A program made the position numbers and the translations under genes. A stretch of DNA of 64,000 nt from JBNNGK01 sp050268245. Its GTDB lineage: Bacteria; Pseudomonadota; Gammaproteobacteria; Enterobacterales; Enterobacteriaceae. Below the pieces are notes generated by a model. It was not told where the DNA came from. It worked only from the letters and a program-made list of their open reading frames with translations, and did not search any database. The stretch is from NCBI RefSeq assembly GCF_050268245.1, contig NZ_JBNNGK010000005.1, positions 186,001-250,000 on the forward strand, given 5' to 3'. Positions 9,527 through 19,047 of this stretch are shown here, piece after piece. Position 1 is the stretch's first letter. Each line of letters starts with the position of its first letter.

Positions 9527-10852
9527 ATGAAGCAAAGTGATATTAAAGCGTTGATCGCCCGCTATCCGTTGGTTGCCAAGCTGATTGCGCTCGAGCCGGT
9601 CAATTGGTTTAACCCGCGATCGACCACGTTGGCGGAAGGATTGCCTTTCGTCGGTTTGGCGGAAAAGGACGTGGCGCAGGCTGAACAACGTCTGGCGCGC
9701 TTTGCGCCCTATATCCGCCGCGCGTTTCCCGAAACCCGTGCGGCTGATGGCATGATTGAATCCGAGCTGGTCGCCATCCCAGCGATGCAGCAGGCGCTGA
9801 ATGCGCATTATGGGCAGGATGTCACCGGTCGCCTGTGGTTGAAAAAAGACAGCCATCTGCCGATTTCAGGGTCGATCAAAGCGCGTGGCGGTATTTATGA
9901 AGTATTGACCCACGCAGAGATTTTGGCGATGGGAGGCGGTTTGCTGCAACCGGGCGACGATTACGGCAAGATAGATTCTGATACGTTCCGCCAGTTTTTT
10001 AGCCAATACCGTATTGCCGTCGGTTCGACCGGTAATCTGGGGCTATCGATCGGTATTATCAGCGCCAAACTGGGTTTTTCGGTCACTGTGCATATGTCGG
10101 CTGACGCCCGCGACTGGAAAAAGCAAAAGCTGCGTGAGCATGGGGTTAACGTGGTGGAGTACGCGCAAGATTACGGTGTTGCCGTCGAGGAAGGGCGTAA
10201 ACAAGCGGCCAACGATCCGCAATGTTTCTTTATTGATGATGAAAACTCGCAAACGCTGTTTCTCGGCTATGCCGTGGCCGGTGGTCGATTGAAACAGCAA
10301 TTTATTCAACAAGGCATCCCGGTTGATGAACAACATCCTCTGTTGGTGTATTTACCCTGCGGCGTCGGCGGAGGGCCTGGCGGCGTCGCGTTTGGCTTGA
10401 AACTGGCGTTTGGCGATCATGTACACTGTTTTTTTGCTGAGCCGACCCATTCCCCTTGCATGCTGCTAGGCGTGCATACCGGCTTGCACGATCAAATCGC
10501 GGTACAGGATCTGGGCATCGATAACCTGACCGCAGCCGATGGGCTAGCCGTTGGTCGCGCATCCGGTTTTGTCGGGCGGGCGATGGAACGATTGTTGGAT
10601 GGTTTCTACACCTTGAGCGACGGTGAAATGTACCGTTTGTTGGCGATGTTGAATAAGCAGGAACACATTCAGTTGGAGCCTTCCGCGCTGGCCGGTATGC
10701 CGGGGCCATGGCGCGTTAGCGCAAACCAATCTGCTTTGGCGCACCGCGGTATTGATGCGCAAAAAATGGCGAATGCAACGCACGTGGTTTGGGCCACCGG
10801 TGGCGGTATGGTACCGCAGGCGGAGATGGCGGCGTATCTGACGCAGGCGTAA
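9527..10852 (+). CDS. dsdA: D-serine ammonia-lyase
   Basis: PLP enzyme that deaminates D-serine to pyruvate and ammonia. The 441 residues match E. coli DsdA throughout. The PLP-lysine segment SHLPISGSIKARGGIYEVL lies near residue 115, the phosphate-binding loop GSTGNLGLSIG near 165, and PCGVGGGPGGVAFGLKLAFG near 285. Start ATG 9527 follows GCAGGACG. No dsdC regulator or dsdX permease is next to it, so control and uptake must lie elsewhere. Confidence 0.96.
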   Translation: MKQSDIKALIARYPLVAKLIALEPVNWFNPRSTTLAEGLPFVGLAEKDVAQAEQRLARFAPYIRRAFPETRAADGMIESELVAIPAMQQALNAHYGQDVTGRLWLKKDSHLPISGSIKARGGIYEVLTHAEILAMGGGLLQPGDDYGKIDSDTFRQFFSQYRIAVGSTGNLGLSIGIISAKLGFSVTVHMSADARDWKKQKLREHGVNVVEYAQDYGVAVEEGRKQAANDPQCFFIDDENSQTLFLGYAVAGGRLKQQFIQQGIPVDEQHPLLVYLPCGVGGGPGGVAFGLKLAFGDHVHCFFAEPTHSPCMLLGVHTGLHDQIAVQDLGIDNLTAADGLAVGRASGFVGRAMERLLDGFYTLSDGEMYRLLAMLNKQEHIQLEPSALAGMPGPWRVSANQSALAHRGIDAQKMANATHVVWATGGGMVPQAEMAAYLTQA

Positions 10853-10941
10853 GCCGTGTGTCGCTGTCAGAACACCACTTTCATCGGGCCAGTTTTGAGG
10901 CATAATGTCTGCCGCGAATCCATTTTAATTAAAGGAATATC

Positions 10942-11547
10942 ATGAATACGCTTGATGCTATTACCCAACGCCGGGCTACCAAACAATTTGATACGCAACA
11001 TGTGATGACGCTTGAAGAGAAAAAAGCGCTGTTGAATATCGCGCTACAAAATGCGCCGAGCGCCTTTAACCTGCAACATTGGCGTCCGTTGCTGGTGGAA
11101 GATCCGGTGCAGCGTGCCGCGATCCGCGAAGTGGCTTGGAATCAGGCACAGGTAACGGATGCATCGATGCTGGTCATTTTATGCGGGGATTTATCCAGTT
11201 GGGAATCGCAGGTCAAAACGATCTGGCATGAAGCAGCAGAGCCGGTACAGCAGTTCATGTATCCGGCTATCGATCAATATTATCGTGATAAACCGCAGGT
11301 GCAACGTGATGAAATCATGCGTAGCAGCGGTATCTTTGCCCAAACCTTAATGTTGGCGGCAAAAGCACAGGGATATGACTCTTGCCCAATGGACGGTTTC
11401 GATTTTGATGCGGTGGGAAGCATCATTAATAAACCGGATCAATACCAGATCGCGTTAATGGTTGCGATCGGGAAAGGCATCAGCCAGCCATACCCACGCA
11501 TCGGTAAACTGCCAATTGAGCAGGTTGTCAGCATCGACCGCTTCTGA
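10942..11547 (+). CDS. Nitroreductase family protein
   Basis: A 201-residue FMN-dependent nitroreductase-fold oxidoreductase, probably reducing nitroaromatics, quinones or similar compounds with NAD(P)H. The N-terminal RRATKQFD and the PSAFNLQHWRPLLVED segment are the usual FMN-contact regions. The late PMDGFD also fits the family. AAAGGA lies just before the ATG. It is monocistronic. The physiological substrate is not evident. Confidence 0.88.
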   Translation: MNTLDAITQRRATKQFDTQHVMTLEEKKALLNIALQNAPSAFNLQHWRPLLVEDPVQRAAIREVAWNQAQVTDASMLVILCGDLSSWESQVKTIWHEAAEPVQQFMYPAIDQYYRDKPQVQRDEIMRSSGIFAQTLMLAAKAQGYDSCPMDGFDFDAVGSIINKPDQYQIALMVAIGKGISQPYPRIGKLPIEQVVSIDRF

Positions 11548-11571
11548 TCGCCATGGCATGGGCATCGCGCC

Positions 11572-13746
11572 TCATGCCGATAATATAGATGCCAGACGCG
11601 CGCGTTGTCTGGCATCTAACGTTGTCGCCGCAGAATAACCGCTATTTTGTTCGATCAAGGCATTTAACCCCACCAGCCAATCGTAAATATAAAACGCGGC
11701 GCCGTTGACCGGCGTTGCCGCCAAGTGTGTCAGGCGCGCTGTGTTGGCAACATCCGTCATCGCCGGTATCACAAAGATCGCTTGGCCGTGGTGAATACGG
11801 CTTGCGGGGCGTTGTGCCAGCGGCCGTTGCTGAAAGCCTAACCAGGCGACGAAATCGCCCAACACGCTGAGCGCCTGCGAAATCTGGCGTTCCTCTACTT
11901 CTTTTGCCGCACAGACGGCCTGTTGCAATTGCTGCGGCAGTTCCAGACGAAATGCCGCAGTAATCAACTCCTCGACCAGTAAATTCAGCGTGCTTTGATC
12001 AACGTCGATCAACTGAAGCAACGCGCTATGGTTGGCAAGAGTACGTAAATGCGCGATCCAGAACTGAAACACGGCGTGGGCAAAGTGGCTTTCACCGGTT
12101 GTGGTGCGTGAAACCGGCGTGTTTTCGCTCAGCAAATCTAACTCAATGCCAATGCTGAAGGTATCGGCATCTGGCTGAGGGGGGGGGACCGTGCGCTGGT
12201 GCACACGGCGCAACGCGTCACGGCTAGGCAACAGACGTTCCAGCAGTTCGCCGTGAACACCGGTTCTGGCCTGTAATGCTTTCAGTAAACGCTGCGCCGT
12301 TTGCTGTTTAAGCGCGGGTTCATCGACCGGATTCGGCTGATACCAGCCGATCATCAGCGTGTCGCTCAAATGGCGTTGCAACGCCTGCCACTGTCCTGCG
12401 AGGCGCTGGCGCTGTGCCGCCCCATTTGCGTTCGCGGTCAGGTAAGCCAGCATCCGTTGAATATCTTGGTTATCGATGGCTAATAACGCTCCCCATTCAA
12501 TCCCCGGCGTGCCAACGTAACGCTGTACCGCCTCATCCCATGATTGATTAACGCTTGCGTGACGATCGGCGGTTAACAGCCAAATCAAATCGGGTTTGTC
12601 TGCGTCACTTCGCGGCAATTGCGCCCCCCGTTGGCATTGCAGCCAGTAGGTCAACGCCTTGCCGACGCGAACGATATCTTGCTGCTGTTTGACCGCCGCG
12701 TTAACCAGCAGACGTTGTGGCTGGCGACGCGCGCTGTACTCGTCCAACAGACAGGCACGTTTGGCTTGCAACACCCGCATAATAAGATTGTCATGGTCAT
12801 TGCCGCTAACGTCAGCAGGAATATCTAACAACTCAATCGGTTCATTAAACGGGCTGGCGTGGGGGCACTGCGTCAAACAGACTTCTGTCGCCAACAACGC
12901 CAGTTCTGCACCAGAAAAATCGCATTGCTGGTGATGGCGTTCATTCAACAGTTGCAGTTGTACATCAGTGTCCGTTGGCAGGTTAAGGTGCAGTGCCAGG
13001 CTCCCGTCGATCAGCCCGTTAAGGTGGCACAATTCATCAGCAGGCAGGTAGCATTGCGGCGTATCGCCAAAATGCCGTAATGCATGCGCCAATTGACGAT
13101 ATAGCGCGGTGAATTCGGCTTGTTCATTCCACAAGGGCGAAAAGAGCTGCGCACGTTGATCGATGTTGAGATAGGGCGCGAGTTCGGCCGCGGTGAACCA
13201 AAATGCTGCGGCATCATCGGTATGGGGTTGATAACGCGCCAGCGTATCCCACAGTGCCATCACCTGTTCGGCGCACATTCCTGCAATGATCTCGGTTTGA
13301 CGCTGGCGCATCAGCGTAACCCGCTGCGCATTCAGCCGCGTGTCATCGATGGGAGGCTTCCCGGCAGTGTTAAATAACAACCTGATGAGATCGGATTCAG
13401 TTAACAGCGTGATGCACGGTGCAGTGGCGGCGGCAGCGGGGCGATAACGGATTGCGAGTATTGCGTTATCGACCGTCAGCGGCTGATGGCCGAATAAGGT
13501 AACAAGCTGTGTTTTTACCGCTAAAGCATGGCCGTAAAGACCGATGCTGAAAGGCTCCGATGCTGCGTGAGTCAGGCGATGAGCGGTGATCTTACAGCGT
13601 TGTAACTCCCGATGTAGGCGTTCGGCTTCCCGTTCCAGCCGCGTTGAGCACTGCCGCGCCTCTGCCAGCCACTCAACCGTGTTATTGATAGCGTGCGTGA
13701 TACGTTGCGCCTGTTGTGACAAGGCGCTGTCAGTTAATGCATTCAT
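11572..13746 (-). CDS. srfC: SrfC-like putative virulence factor
   Basis: Large cytoplasmic protein (724 residues) of the SrfC/Virul_Fac family, which is encoded after SrfB in many enterobacteria and has no settled function. A coiled-coil-like N terminus leads into SIGLYGHALAVKT. This sits where relatives, as I recall them, have a nucleotide-binding P-loop, but the glycine before Lys is Val here. The start at 13746 forms a 4-bp ATGA overlap with the srfB stop and is preferred to the codon 30 nt upstream. With srfB truncated and no srfA present, the system is probably not functional. Confidence 0.75.
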   Translation of the reverse strand: MNALTDSALSQQAQRITHAINNTVEWLAEARQCSTRLEREAERLHRELQRCKITAHRLTHAASEPFSIGLYGHALAVKTQLVTLFGHQPLTVDNAILAIRYRPAAAATAPCITLLTESDLIRLLFNTAGKPPIDDTRLNAQRVTLMRQRQTEIIAGMCAEQVMALWDTLARYQPHTDDAAAFWFTAAELAPYLNIDQRAQLFSPLWNEQAEFTALYRQLAHALRHFGDTPQCYLPADELCHLNGLIDGSLALHLNLPTDTDVQLQLLNERHHQQCDFSGAELALLATEVCLTQCPHASPFNEPIELLDIPADVSGNDHDNLIMRVLQAKRACLLDEYSARRQPQRLLVNAAVKQQQDIVRVGKALTYWLQCQRGAQLPRSDADKPDLIWLLTADRHASVNQSWDEAVQRYVGTPGIEWGALLAIDNQDIQRMLAYLTANANGAAQRQRLAGQWQALQRHLSDTLMIGWYQPNPVDEPALKQQTAQRLLKALQARTGVHGELLERLLPSRDALRRVHQRTVPPPQPDADTFSIGIELDLLSENTPVSRTTTGESHFAHAVFQFWIAHLRTLANHSALLQLIDVDQSTLNLLVEELITAAFRLELPQQLQQAVCAAKEVEERQISQALSVLGDFVAWLGFQQRPLAQRPASRIHHGQAIFVIPAMTDVANTARLTHLAATPVNGAAFYIYDWLVGLNALIEQNSGYSAATTLDARQRARLASILSA

Positions 13747-15383
13747 TTGCTGAATACGCTCCCACTGTCGATCCAATAATGTGTGGCACCGTCACCTCCG
13801 GCAGCCAGCGTATTCAGTTTGAGCTGTAACTGCTCCACAGGAACGGGCGAGCCGTCGGCCAATGTGGCGGCGGCCAGTTCAAACCGCTCACCCTCAACTA
13901 CCCGCAGTTGAACGTGTAAAATACCGTCGCTCGCCAGGCTGCGTGCCAATTGCGCATCATGAATCGTTAGCGTGTAGAGCGGTGTTGCTGGCCAGCGCTC
14001 ATTATCGAGCTGGCGGAAACCCAGCCGCAGCGGGCCACGCAGCGGGAATGTTGCGCCATCAAGCGTGAATTCGGGCCGGTCAAGATCGATATCGCGGTAA
14101 TAAACGTTATCGGCACTCAGCGTCTGTTGCGCATCAAGCATGCCAAGATAGCGAATAGTGGAATAGGGTTGGAAATCCCCGGCCTTGAAATAAAAGCTTC
14201 CTAATCGCAAGTTGAGCGCTAGCAGACACAGCATGGCTCCGACTGCCGCGGTAGATTTGGGATTCTCGATACGACCGTCGCTCTGGAAAGGATACCATCG
14301 ACTAGTGTGATACCCGGCTAACGCGACGATGCGATTAGCGGGCAGCGGTTGTAAATGGCGTAGCAACGCCTGTACGCCGGGTAGGCGACTGGGGCGTCCG
14401 GTCAGTAACAGCACATCGCAGCTATAATGCGCCACCACTTCCGCTAGTGCGCGCAGGCACGAGGTGATGCGGATATGGCCGGTTAAAAACGCCGTGTGCA
14501 GATCGCTTAAGCGAAGCAACAGGGGCGTTTGCAGAATATCAAAGGTTGTGGCATCGGCTGGCAGTTCACGTTGAATTTCGCCGTTGATAAACGCCAACAT
14601 GTCTGCCATTGGTGATTGTATCAATATCTCGCCAAACGTCGCCGCCAATTCAGCGTGGCTGTCGAGCGGGTCATAATGTTCGTACGCTTGCAAAATAGCG
14701 CGGCCAAGCGGGATAAACACTTGCAGGGCGGTCTGCTGACGGCGCGCAGAAAAACCGTCTAAGCTCCCCTGATTGCCAAACAGTCTGTCCATCAGTGCGG
14801 CGGGCTGGGTGATACCCGCCTGTTCCAACGCCTGTTGTACAGCGGGCAGCAGATAACGTTGGATCACGTCGAGTAGAATATCGTCACCTGCCATTTTAAA
14901 CCCTTCACGGAACAACAAGTTAGGCAGAGTTTTTACGTTATGACCGATACCGTCGTCGAGTGAATATTGGGTAATCGATAAATCACTGGTTCCGCCGCCG
15001 ATGTCAATCGACGCGATGCGTAATGCGCTGGCGTGCTGCTCAGCAGGGCGATCGGGCCGTGCCATGCTGGCAAAAAATGCCGCGCTGTGCCCCGCAAAAT
15101 TCAGTTGGGTTTCATTGTATAAATACACCATTTGGCCACAGGTGGCTTCGTCCCACTCCATCTGTACCTGCGGTACGGGCCATATACCGGCATTTTTCTC
15201 GTCAGACGTTGTAAACGGAGCATCGCCCGGGTGCCATTCCTGCGCCTTCCAGACCAGACCAATCGCGTGTTCCATCCTGCGGCGAAACAGTTCGCGTTCC
15301 GGTTTGGGCATAGCGGACGGCAACGTTAGGATGATATGGCGTAACTGGCGCGGCGCATTGCTATTACCCGTATGGCGCGACGT
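13743..15383 (-). pseudogene. srfB: SrfB, N-terminal half missing
   Basis: The C-terminal half of SrfB, an actin/Hsp70-like family protein normally about 1000 residues long. The ATPase-type phosphate loop IDIGGGTSDLSI and a later LLLTGRPSRLPGVQALL segment are visible. The open frame runs from an in-frame TAA at 15384-15386. The first recognisable family sequence is RQLRHIILTLPSAMPKPERE, with only a TTG at 15323 or an ATG at 15311 as possible starts. Roughly 450 residues and srfA are absent. The break coincides with the start of the truncated diguanylate cyclase on the other strand, so a deletion joined the two genes head to head. Confidence 0.8.
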
Positions 15384-16229
15384 TTATTTCGTGTGCCGAT
15401 CGCCTTGGTGACGCTGGTTGATGGCAATCGACAATGGTTTAAAGCCAATTGTGGGCTGGCGGCGCAAGAAACTCCGCGCGACATTTCATTCTGTGGTCAT
15501 GCGATCTTGGGTGATGAAATTTTGATGATCCCCGATACGTTAGAAGATGCGCGTTTCGCTGATAATCCACTGGTAACACGTACACCCCATATACGCTTTT
15601 ACGCCGGCTGCCCGCTGAGTTATGCCCGCGATATTAGATTGGGAACATTGTGTCTAATCGATGATAAACCCCGCTCTTTTGACGAAGACGATGCCAACAC
15701 GCTTCGCGATCTGGCTGCGATGGTGGAAGATGAATTGCGGTCGTTTCAAGCTTCAACGACGGATGTTTTGACGGGCATTTCTAACCGCCGCGGGTTTCAG
15801 ATCCTCGCGCAGTTCAGCTTGAATGATTGTTTGTACCATCAAACCAGCGCGAGTTTGGTATTTATTGACCTGGATAAATTCAAGCAGATTAATGATAACT
15901 ATGGCCACAGTGCGGGTGATAGGGCTTTAGCCACATTTTCAGGTTTGTTGAAATCCGTTTTCAGCCACGTTGACGCTATTGCACGGCTTGGTGGCGATGA
16001 GTTTGTGGTGTTGACGACAGGGAAAAAACTGGCTGATACCGAGCGAGATATCAGCCGCTTACAACACCAGATAACAGCAATTAACGCTACGCGATCTGCC
16101 CCATATGAGCTGGTTTTTTCCTACGGTATTGTTGAGTTTGATCCGCAGCAACCTCAAAGTCTGGATGAATTGATCGCTGCGGGTGATGCCGTGATGTACC
16201 AACTAAAGAAGGCTAAAAGCGAGCGATAA
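15372..16229 (+). CDS. GAF-GGDEF diguanylate cyclase, probably 5'-truncated
   Basis: Cytoplasmic enzyme predicted to make cyclic di-GMP from GTP. A GAF sensor domain (residues about 1-120, RLFRVPIALVTLVD, FCGHAIL, YAGCPL) precedes a GGDEF domain (about 130-285) with DVLTGISNRRGF, FIDLDKFKQIND and intact RLGGDEF. No RxxD inhibitory site lies five residues before GGDEF. Relatives begin 20-25 residues earlier in the GAF domain. Here only IAITR lies upstream in frame, then a stop at 15342-15344. No Shine-Dalgarno is seen before ATG 15372. The gene may be unexpressed or make a damaged sensor domain; the catalytic domain itself is complete. Confidence 0.8.
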   Translation: MARRLFRVPIALVTLVDGNRQWFKANCGLAAQETPRDISFCGHAILGDEILMIPDTLEDARFADNPLVTRTPHIRFYAGCPLSYARDIRLGTLCLIDDKPRSFDEDDANTLRDLAAMVEDELRSFQASTTDVLTGISNRRGFQILAQFSLNDCLYHQTSASLVFIDLDKFKQINDNYGHSAGDRALATFSGLLKSVFSHVDAIARLGGDEFVVLTTGKKLADTERDISRLQHQITAINATRSAPYELVFSYGIVEFDPQQPQSLDELIAAGDAVMYQLKKAKSER

Positions 16230-16365
16230 GCTTTATTGTTACACCTGTAGTAAATAACTATCCGTGATTATGATCTCCAACTCAATTACCTTGAGTGATG
16301 TAATTGGACAAGGCGAAAATATCTGCCAACGTTAAAGGCGACGCTTTTGACTATACAGGATGATT

Positions 16366-17310
16366 ATGAAACGAGATGTTATGCTCGCAGCCGGTGTGTT
16401 GTTGGCAACCACGGCGGCGTCTGCCGTCGATATACAACGCCAAGCCCCGGGCTTTTATCGGATGCCGTTGGGGAAATTGACGATCACGGCGATATCTGAT
16501 GGCACGGTCACGTTACCGCTTGAGCAACTGTTGGTGCCCATCGATCCCGATAAGTTAACGCAACGGATGGCCGATGACGCCATGACGCCGCAGGCGGAAA
16601 CCTCCATCAACACCTTTGTCATTGACGATGGCAAGCAACGGGTCTTGGTGGATACCGGTGCCGGGAAATTGTTCGGTCAGCATGGCGGTCATTTATTGGA
16701 AAATCTTAAGGCCGCTGGTTATCCGGCAGGCAGTATCAATGCGGTATTGTTAACGCATGTGCACGGCGACCATTCGGGCGGTGTTGTGAAGAACGGTAAA
16801 CCGACGTTCCCCAATGCTGTGGTGTATGTCGATAAGCACGACCCACAATTTTGGCTGAATAACGACAATCAGAATAAGGTCGAAGTGGGGCAGCGCCACA
16901 CTTTTAAAGAGTCGGCCGACGCGCTAAACCCGCTGATCGCGGCAGGTAAACTCAAAACCTTTACGGCTCCAACAACCTTACCCTTAGGCATTCAGGCGCA
17001 GGCTGCGTACGGTCATACGCCGGGCAGTGTAACTTATCGGATAACGAGCCAAGGGCAAACGCTGATGCTGTGGGGGGATATTATTCATGCTAAAGCGGTG
17101 CAAATGCCGGAACCAGCAGTCGCGATTCATTTTGATGTTGACCGTCCACAGGCAGTCGCCACGCGAGAACGCATTTTGGCGCAGGCAACCAAAGAAGGTT
17201 TCTGGGTTGCGGCGGCGCATATCTCGTTTCCGGGGCTTGGCCATGTAAAAGCGCAAGAGCAGGGTTATCGGTGGGTGCCGGCTAACTACACGACGCAGCT
17301 TAGCCAATAA
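16366..17310 (+). CDS. Secreted metallo-beta-lactamase-fold hydrolase
   Basis: A 314-residue MBL-fold hydrolase with a Sec signal peptide (KRDVMLAAGVLLATTAASA). The zinc motif HVHGDHSGG lies near residue 130, YGHTPGS near 220 and a late AAHISFPGLGH. The overall layout resembles quorum-quenching lactonase and related periplasmic MBL proteins more than beta-lactamases. ATG 16366 is preferred to the ATG 6 nt earlier because of the CAGGA spacing. The substrate is unknown. Confidence 0.85.
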   Translation: MKRDVMLAAGVLLATTAASAVDIQRQAPGFYRMPLGKLTITAISDGTVTLPLEQLLVPIDPDKLTQRMADDAMTPQAETSINTFVIDDGKQRVLVDTGAGKLFGQHGGHLLENLKAAGYPAGSINAVLLTHVHGDHSGGVVKNGKPTFPNAVVYVDKHDPQFWLNNDNQNKVEVGQRHTFKESADALNPLIAAGKLKTFTAPTTLPLGIQAQAAYGHTPGSVTYRITSQGQTLMLWGDIIHAKAVQMPEPAVAIHFDVDRPQAVATRERILAQATKEGFWVAAAHISFPGLGHVKAQEQGYRWVPANYTTQLSQ

Positions 17311-17883
17311 ATTAATGACGAAATCATGCTCGTTACCGCAGGGCCGAATGTGATTTGGCCCGCATTTCATCGCATTCGTCACATATTATTCTCGGTCTTT
17401 AAAATCAATGAAAACGTTAATTACGTTAAAACCAGACATGGTATTTGGCAGCGTTGCTTATTGGTAATAATGGATTGCATACATAATTAAGTCTATTCTT
17501 AAAATAACACCACCACTTTCCTGCGCCATACGTTTAATTTTGAATCGCAAGGAATATTCTCACAAAAGAAAACTTCAACCGTTATCATTTAATTTCGACA
17601 TCAATCTATAAAATGCGTTTGAAAAAGCAAAAGGCACTGGTATAGTGGCGTTTATCAGATTAATAGCGCTGAACTGATCATTGCACTCTTTTTTGCGTTA
17701 TAGTTTATTGATTGTTTGAAATAATTTGCGCTAACATTCCCTTTTGTAGAAAACAGACTCGCTCTTATTGATTTTAAAACTTCGTGCTGACTGCCTATGG
17801 CTTATTGCTAATTTTAGTGTGAGATAATCATCACATTATCCCTTGAGCAGGGGATGGATTTAATGACTAAGGATGAAGTCAGT
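17311..17883. other. AT-rich intergenic region before the lipid cluster
   Basis: About 570 bases without a convincing gene, visibly AT-rich with many short A/T runs. The AT-rich character carries on into the first 800 bases of the cluster and then fades. It is a plausible promoter region and a plausible target for H-NS-type silencing. No clear -35/-10 pair was settled on. Confidence 0.55.
17822..17840. promoter_or_regulatory. Inverted repeat upstream of the lipid cluster
   Basis: GATAAT and ATTATC form 6-bp inverted arms around 7 nt, 44 nt before the first gene. The outline resembles a Fur box, but the central bases do not match the consensus. It also overlaps a TGTGA/TCACA pair with an 8-nt instead of 6-nt gap. 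An operator is possible; the protein is unclear. Confidence 0.3.
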
Positions 17884-18252
17884 ATGAATCTTGGTGTGGA
17901 TATTATTGAAATAGATCGCGTTGCCACGGCATTATCCCGCAGCGGGGATAAACTATTGCAGCGCCTTTTGACTGAACATGAGCAGTTAACGGTGGGTGAT
18001 ATCAGCGAAAACTGCGAGCGTGTTGCAGGCTTTTGGGCGGCGAAAGAGGCCGCCGTCAAGGCGCTTGGCACCGGCTTCCGCTTTGGTATTTCCTTCCATG
18101 ACATCGAAATCAGGCACGACGAATTGGGGCGTCCTTATTATTTCTTTGACGGTGAATTCGCCAAATTAATGCAGCAACATAATCTGACCCAAGCAACGCT
18201 GAGTATTTCACATTGCAAGTCGCATGCTATTGCTGCTGCGGCATTCAGTTGA
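17884..18252 (+). CDS. AcpS-type 4'-phosphopantetheinyl transferase of the lipid cluster
   Basis: Transfers the phosphopantetheine arm of CoA to the serine of an acyl carrier protein. The 122 residues show both AcpS signatures: GVDIIEIDRV at the N terminus and FWAAKEAAVKALGTGF near residue 50 with its acidic/lysine metal site. It is a short, trimer-type enzyme, distinct from Sfp-type transferases. As first gene of the cluster it presumably activates the ACP encoded 1.4 kb downstream. Start choice is uncertain: codons at 17854 and 17863 are also in frame, but 17884 matches where AcpS begins and has TAAGGA before it. Confidence 0.88.
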   Translation: MNLGVDIIEIDRVATALSRSGDKLLQRLLTEHEQLTVGDISENCERVAGFWAAKEAAVKALGTGFRFGISFHDIEIRHDELGRPYYFFDGEFAKLMQQHNLTQATLSISHCKSHAIAAAAFS

Positions 18253-18274
18253 TTGTTATTATAAAGGAATATGT

Positions 18275-19030
18275 ATGTCAATGTATCCTGATCTTGACGG
18301 GAAGAATGTGCTTGTAACCGGTGCAAGCGGCGATATTGGTTTGGCTATTTGCGAGAAGTATCTTAACCAAAAATCTGAGGTTTATGCTATATATCAGCAT
18401 GACACTAGTGGGTTGAATAAATTAAAGCAAAACCATTCACGGGGTGAGCATTTGCATATTCGGCAATGTGATGTTGCCGATATTGATTCCGTGTCGAAAT
18501 TAGCCGACCAATTAGAGAAAGAAGCACATGCTATTCATGTTCTGATTAATAACGCTGGCATATATAAAGATAATTTATTCTCGGCATTAAGTTATGAGGA
18601 ATTTGATCAGGTAATTAAAGTCAATCTTTATGGCACGTTTACCATGACCAAACAGTTCCTACGTTTATTACGTCACGCTCGTAATTCCACCGTGGTCAAT
18701 ATTTCCTCAGTTTCAGGTGTCACGTCTAGTTTTGGGCAAACGAATTACAGTGCCGCTAAGGCCGGCATTATCGGTTTTACGCGTACGCTGGCGGCAGAAA
18801 TGGCCTCGAAAGGTATCCGGGTAAATGCGGTGGCACCCGGCATGATCGAATCGCGTATGGTTAAAAAAGTACCGCGCCAAATTGTGCGCACCGTGATGTC
18901 CGCCATCCCGCTCAAGCGTCTCGGTCAGGTCGACGAGATAGCCAACGTGGTGGCCTTCTTAAGTTCAGACGCTTCCAGCTACGTCGTCGGTCAGACCCTG
19001 ATCGCAGATGGTGGTTTGGTGATGCGTTAA
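18275..19030 (+). CDS. FabG-like 3-oxoacyl-ACP reductase (SDR)
   Basis: Ketoreductase predicted to reduce the 3-oxoacyl-ACP formed by the cluster's ketosynthase with NADPH. The 251 residues carry the cofactor loop TGASGDIG, the NNAG motif, the catalytic serine in NISSVSG and YSAAK. AAAGGA lies 6 nt before ATG 18275. The first third has AT-rich codons while the last third is GC-richer, an uneven composition inside one gene. Confidence 0.9.
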   Translation: MSMYPDLDGKNVLVTGASGDIGLAICEKYLNQKSEVYAIYQHDTSGLNKLKQNHSRGEHLHIRQCDVADIDSVSKLADQLEKEAHAIHVLINNAGIYKDNLFSALSYEEFDQVIKVNLYGTFTMTKQFLRLLRHARNSTVVNISSVSGVTSSFGQTNYSAAKAGIIGFTRTLAAEMASKGIRVNAVAPGMIESRMVKKVPRQIVRTVMSAIPLKRLGQVDEIANVVAFLSSDASSYVVGQTLIADGGLVMR

Positions 19031-19047
19031 TTCGACAGGAAAGTTGA

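Noticed and set aside
17818..17835. CRP site TGTGA...TCACA before the lipid cluster
   Set aside because: The gap between half-sites is 8 nt instead of 6.
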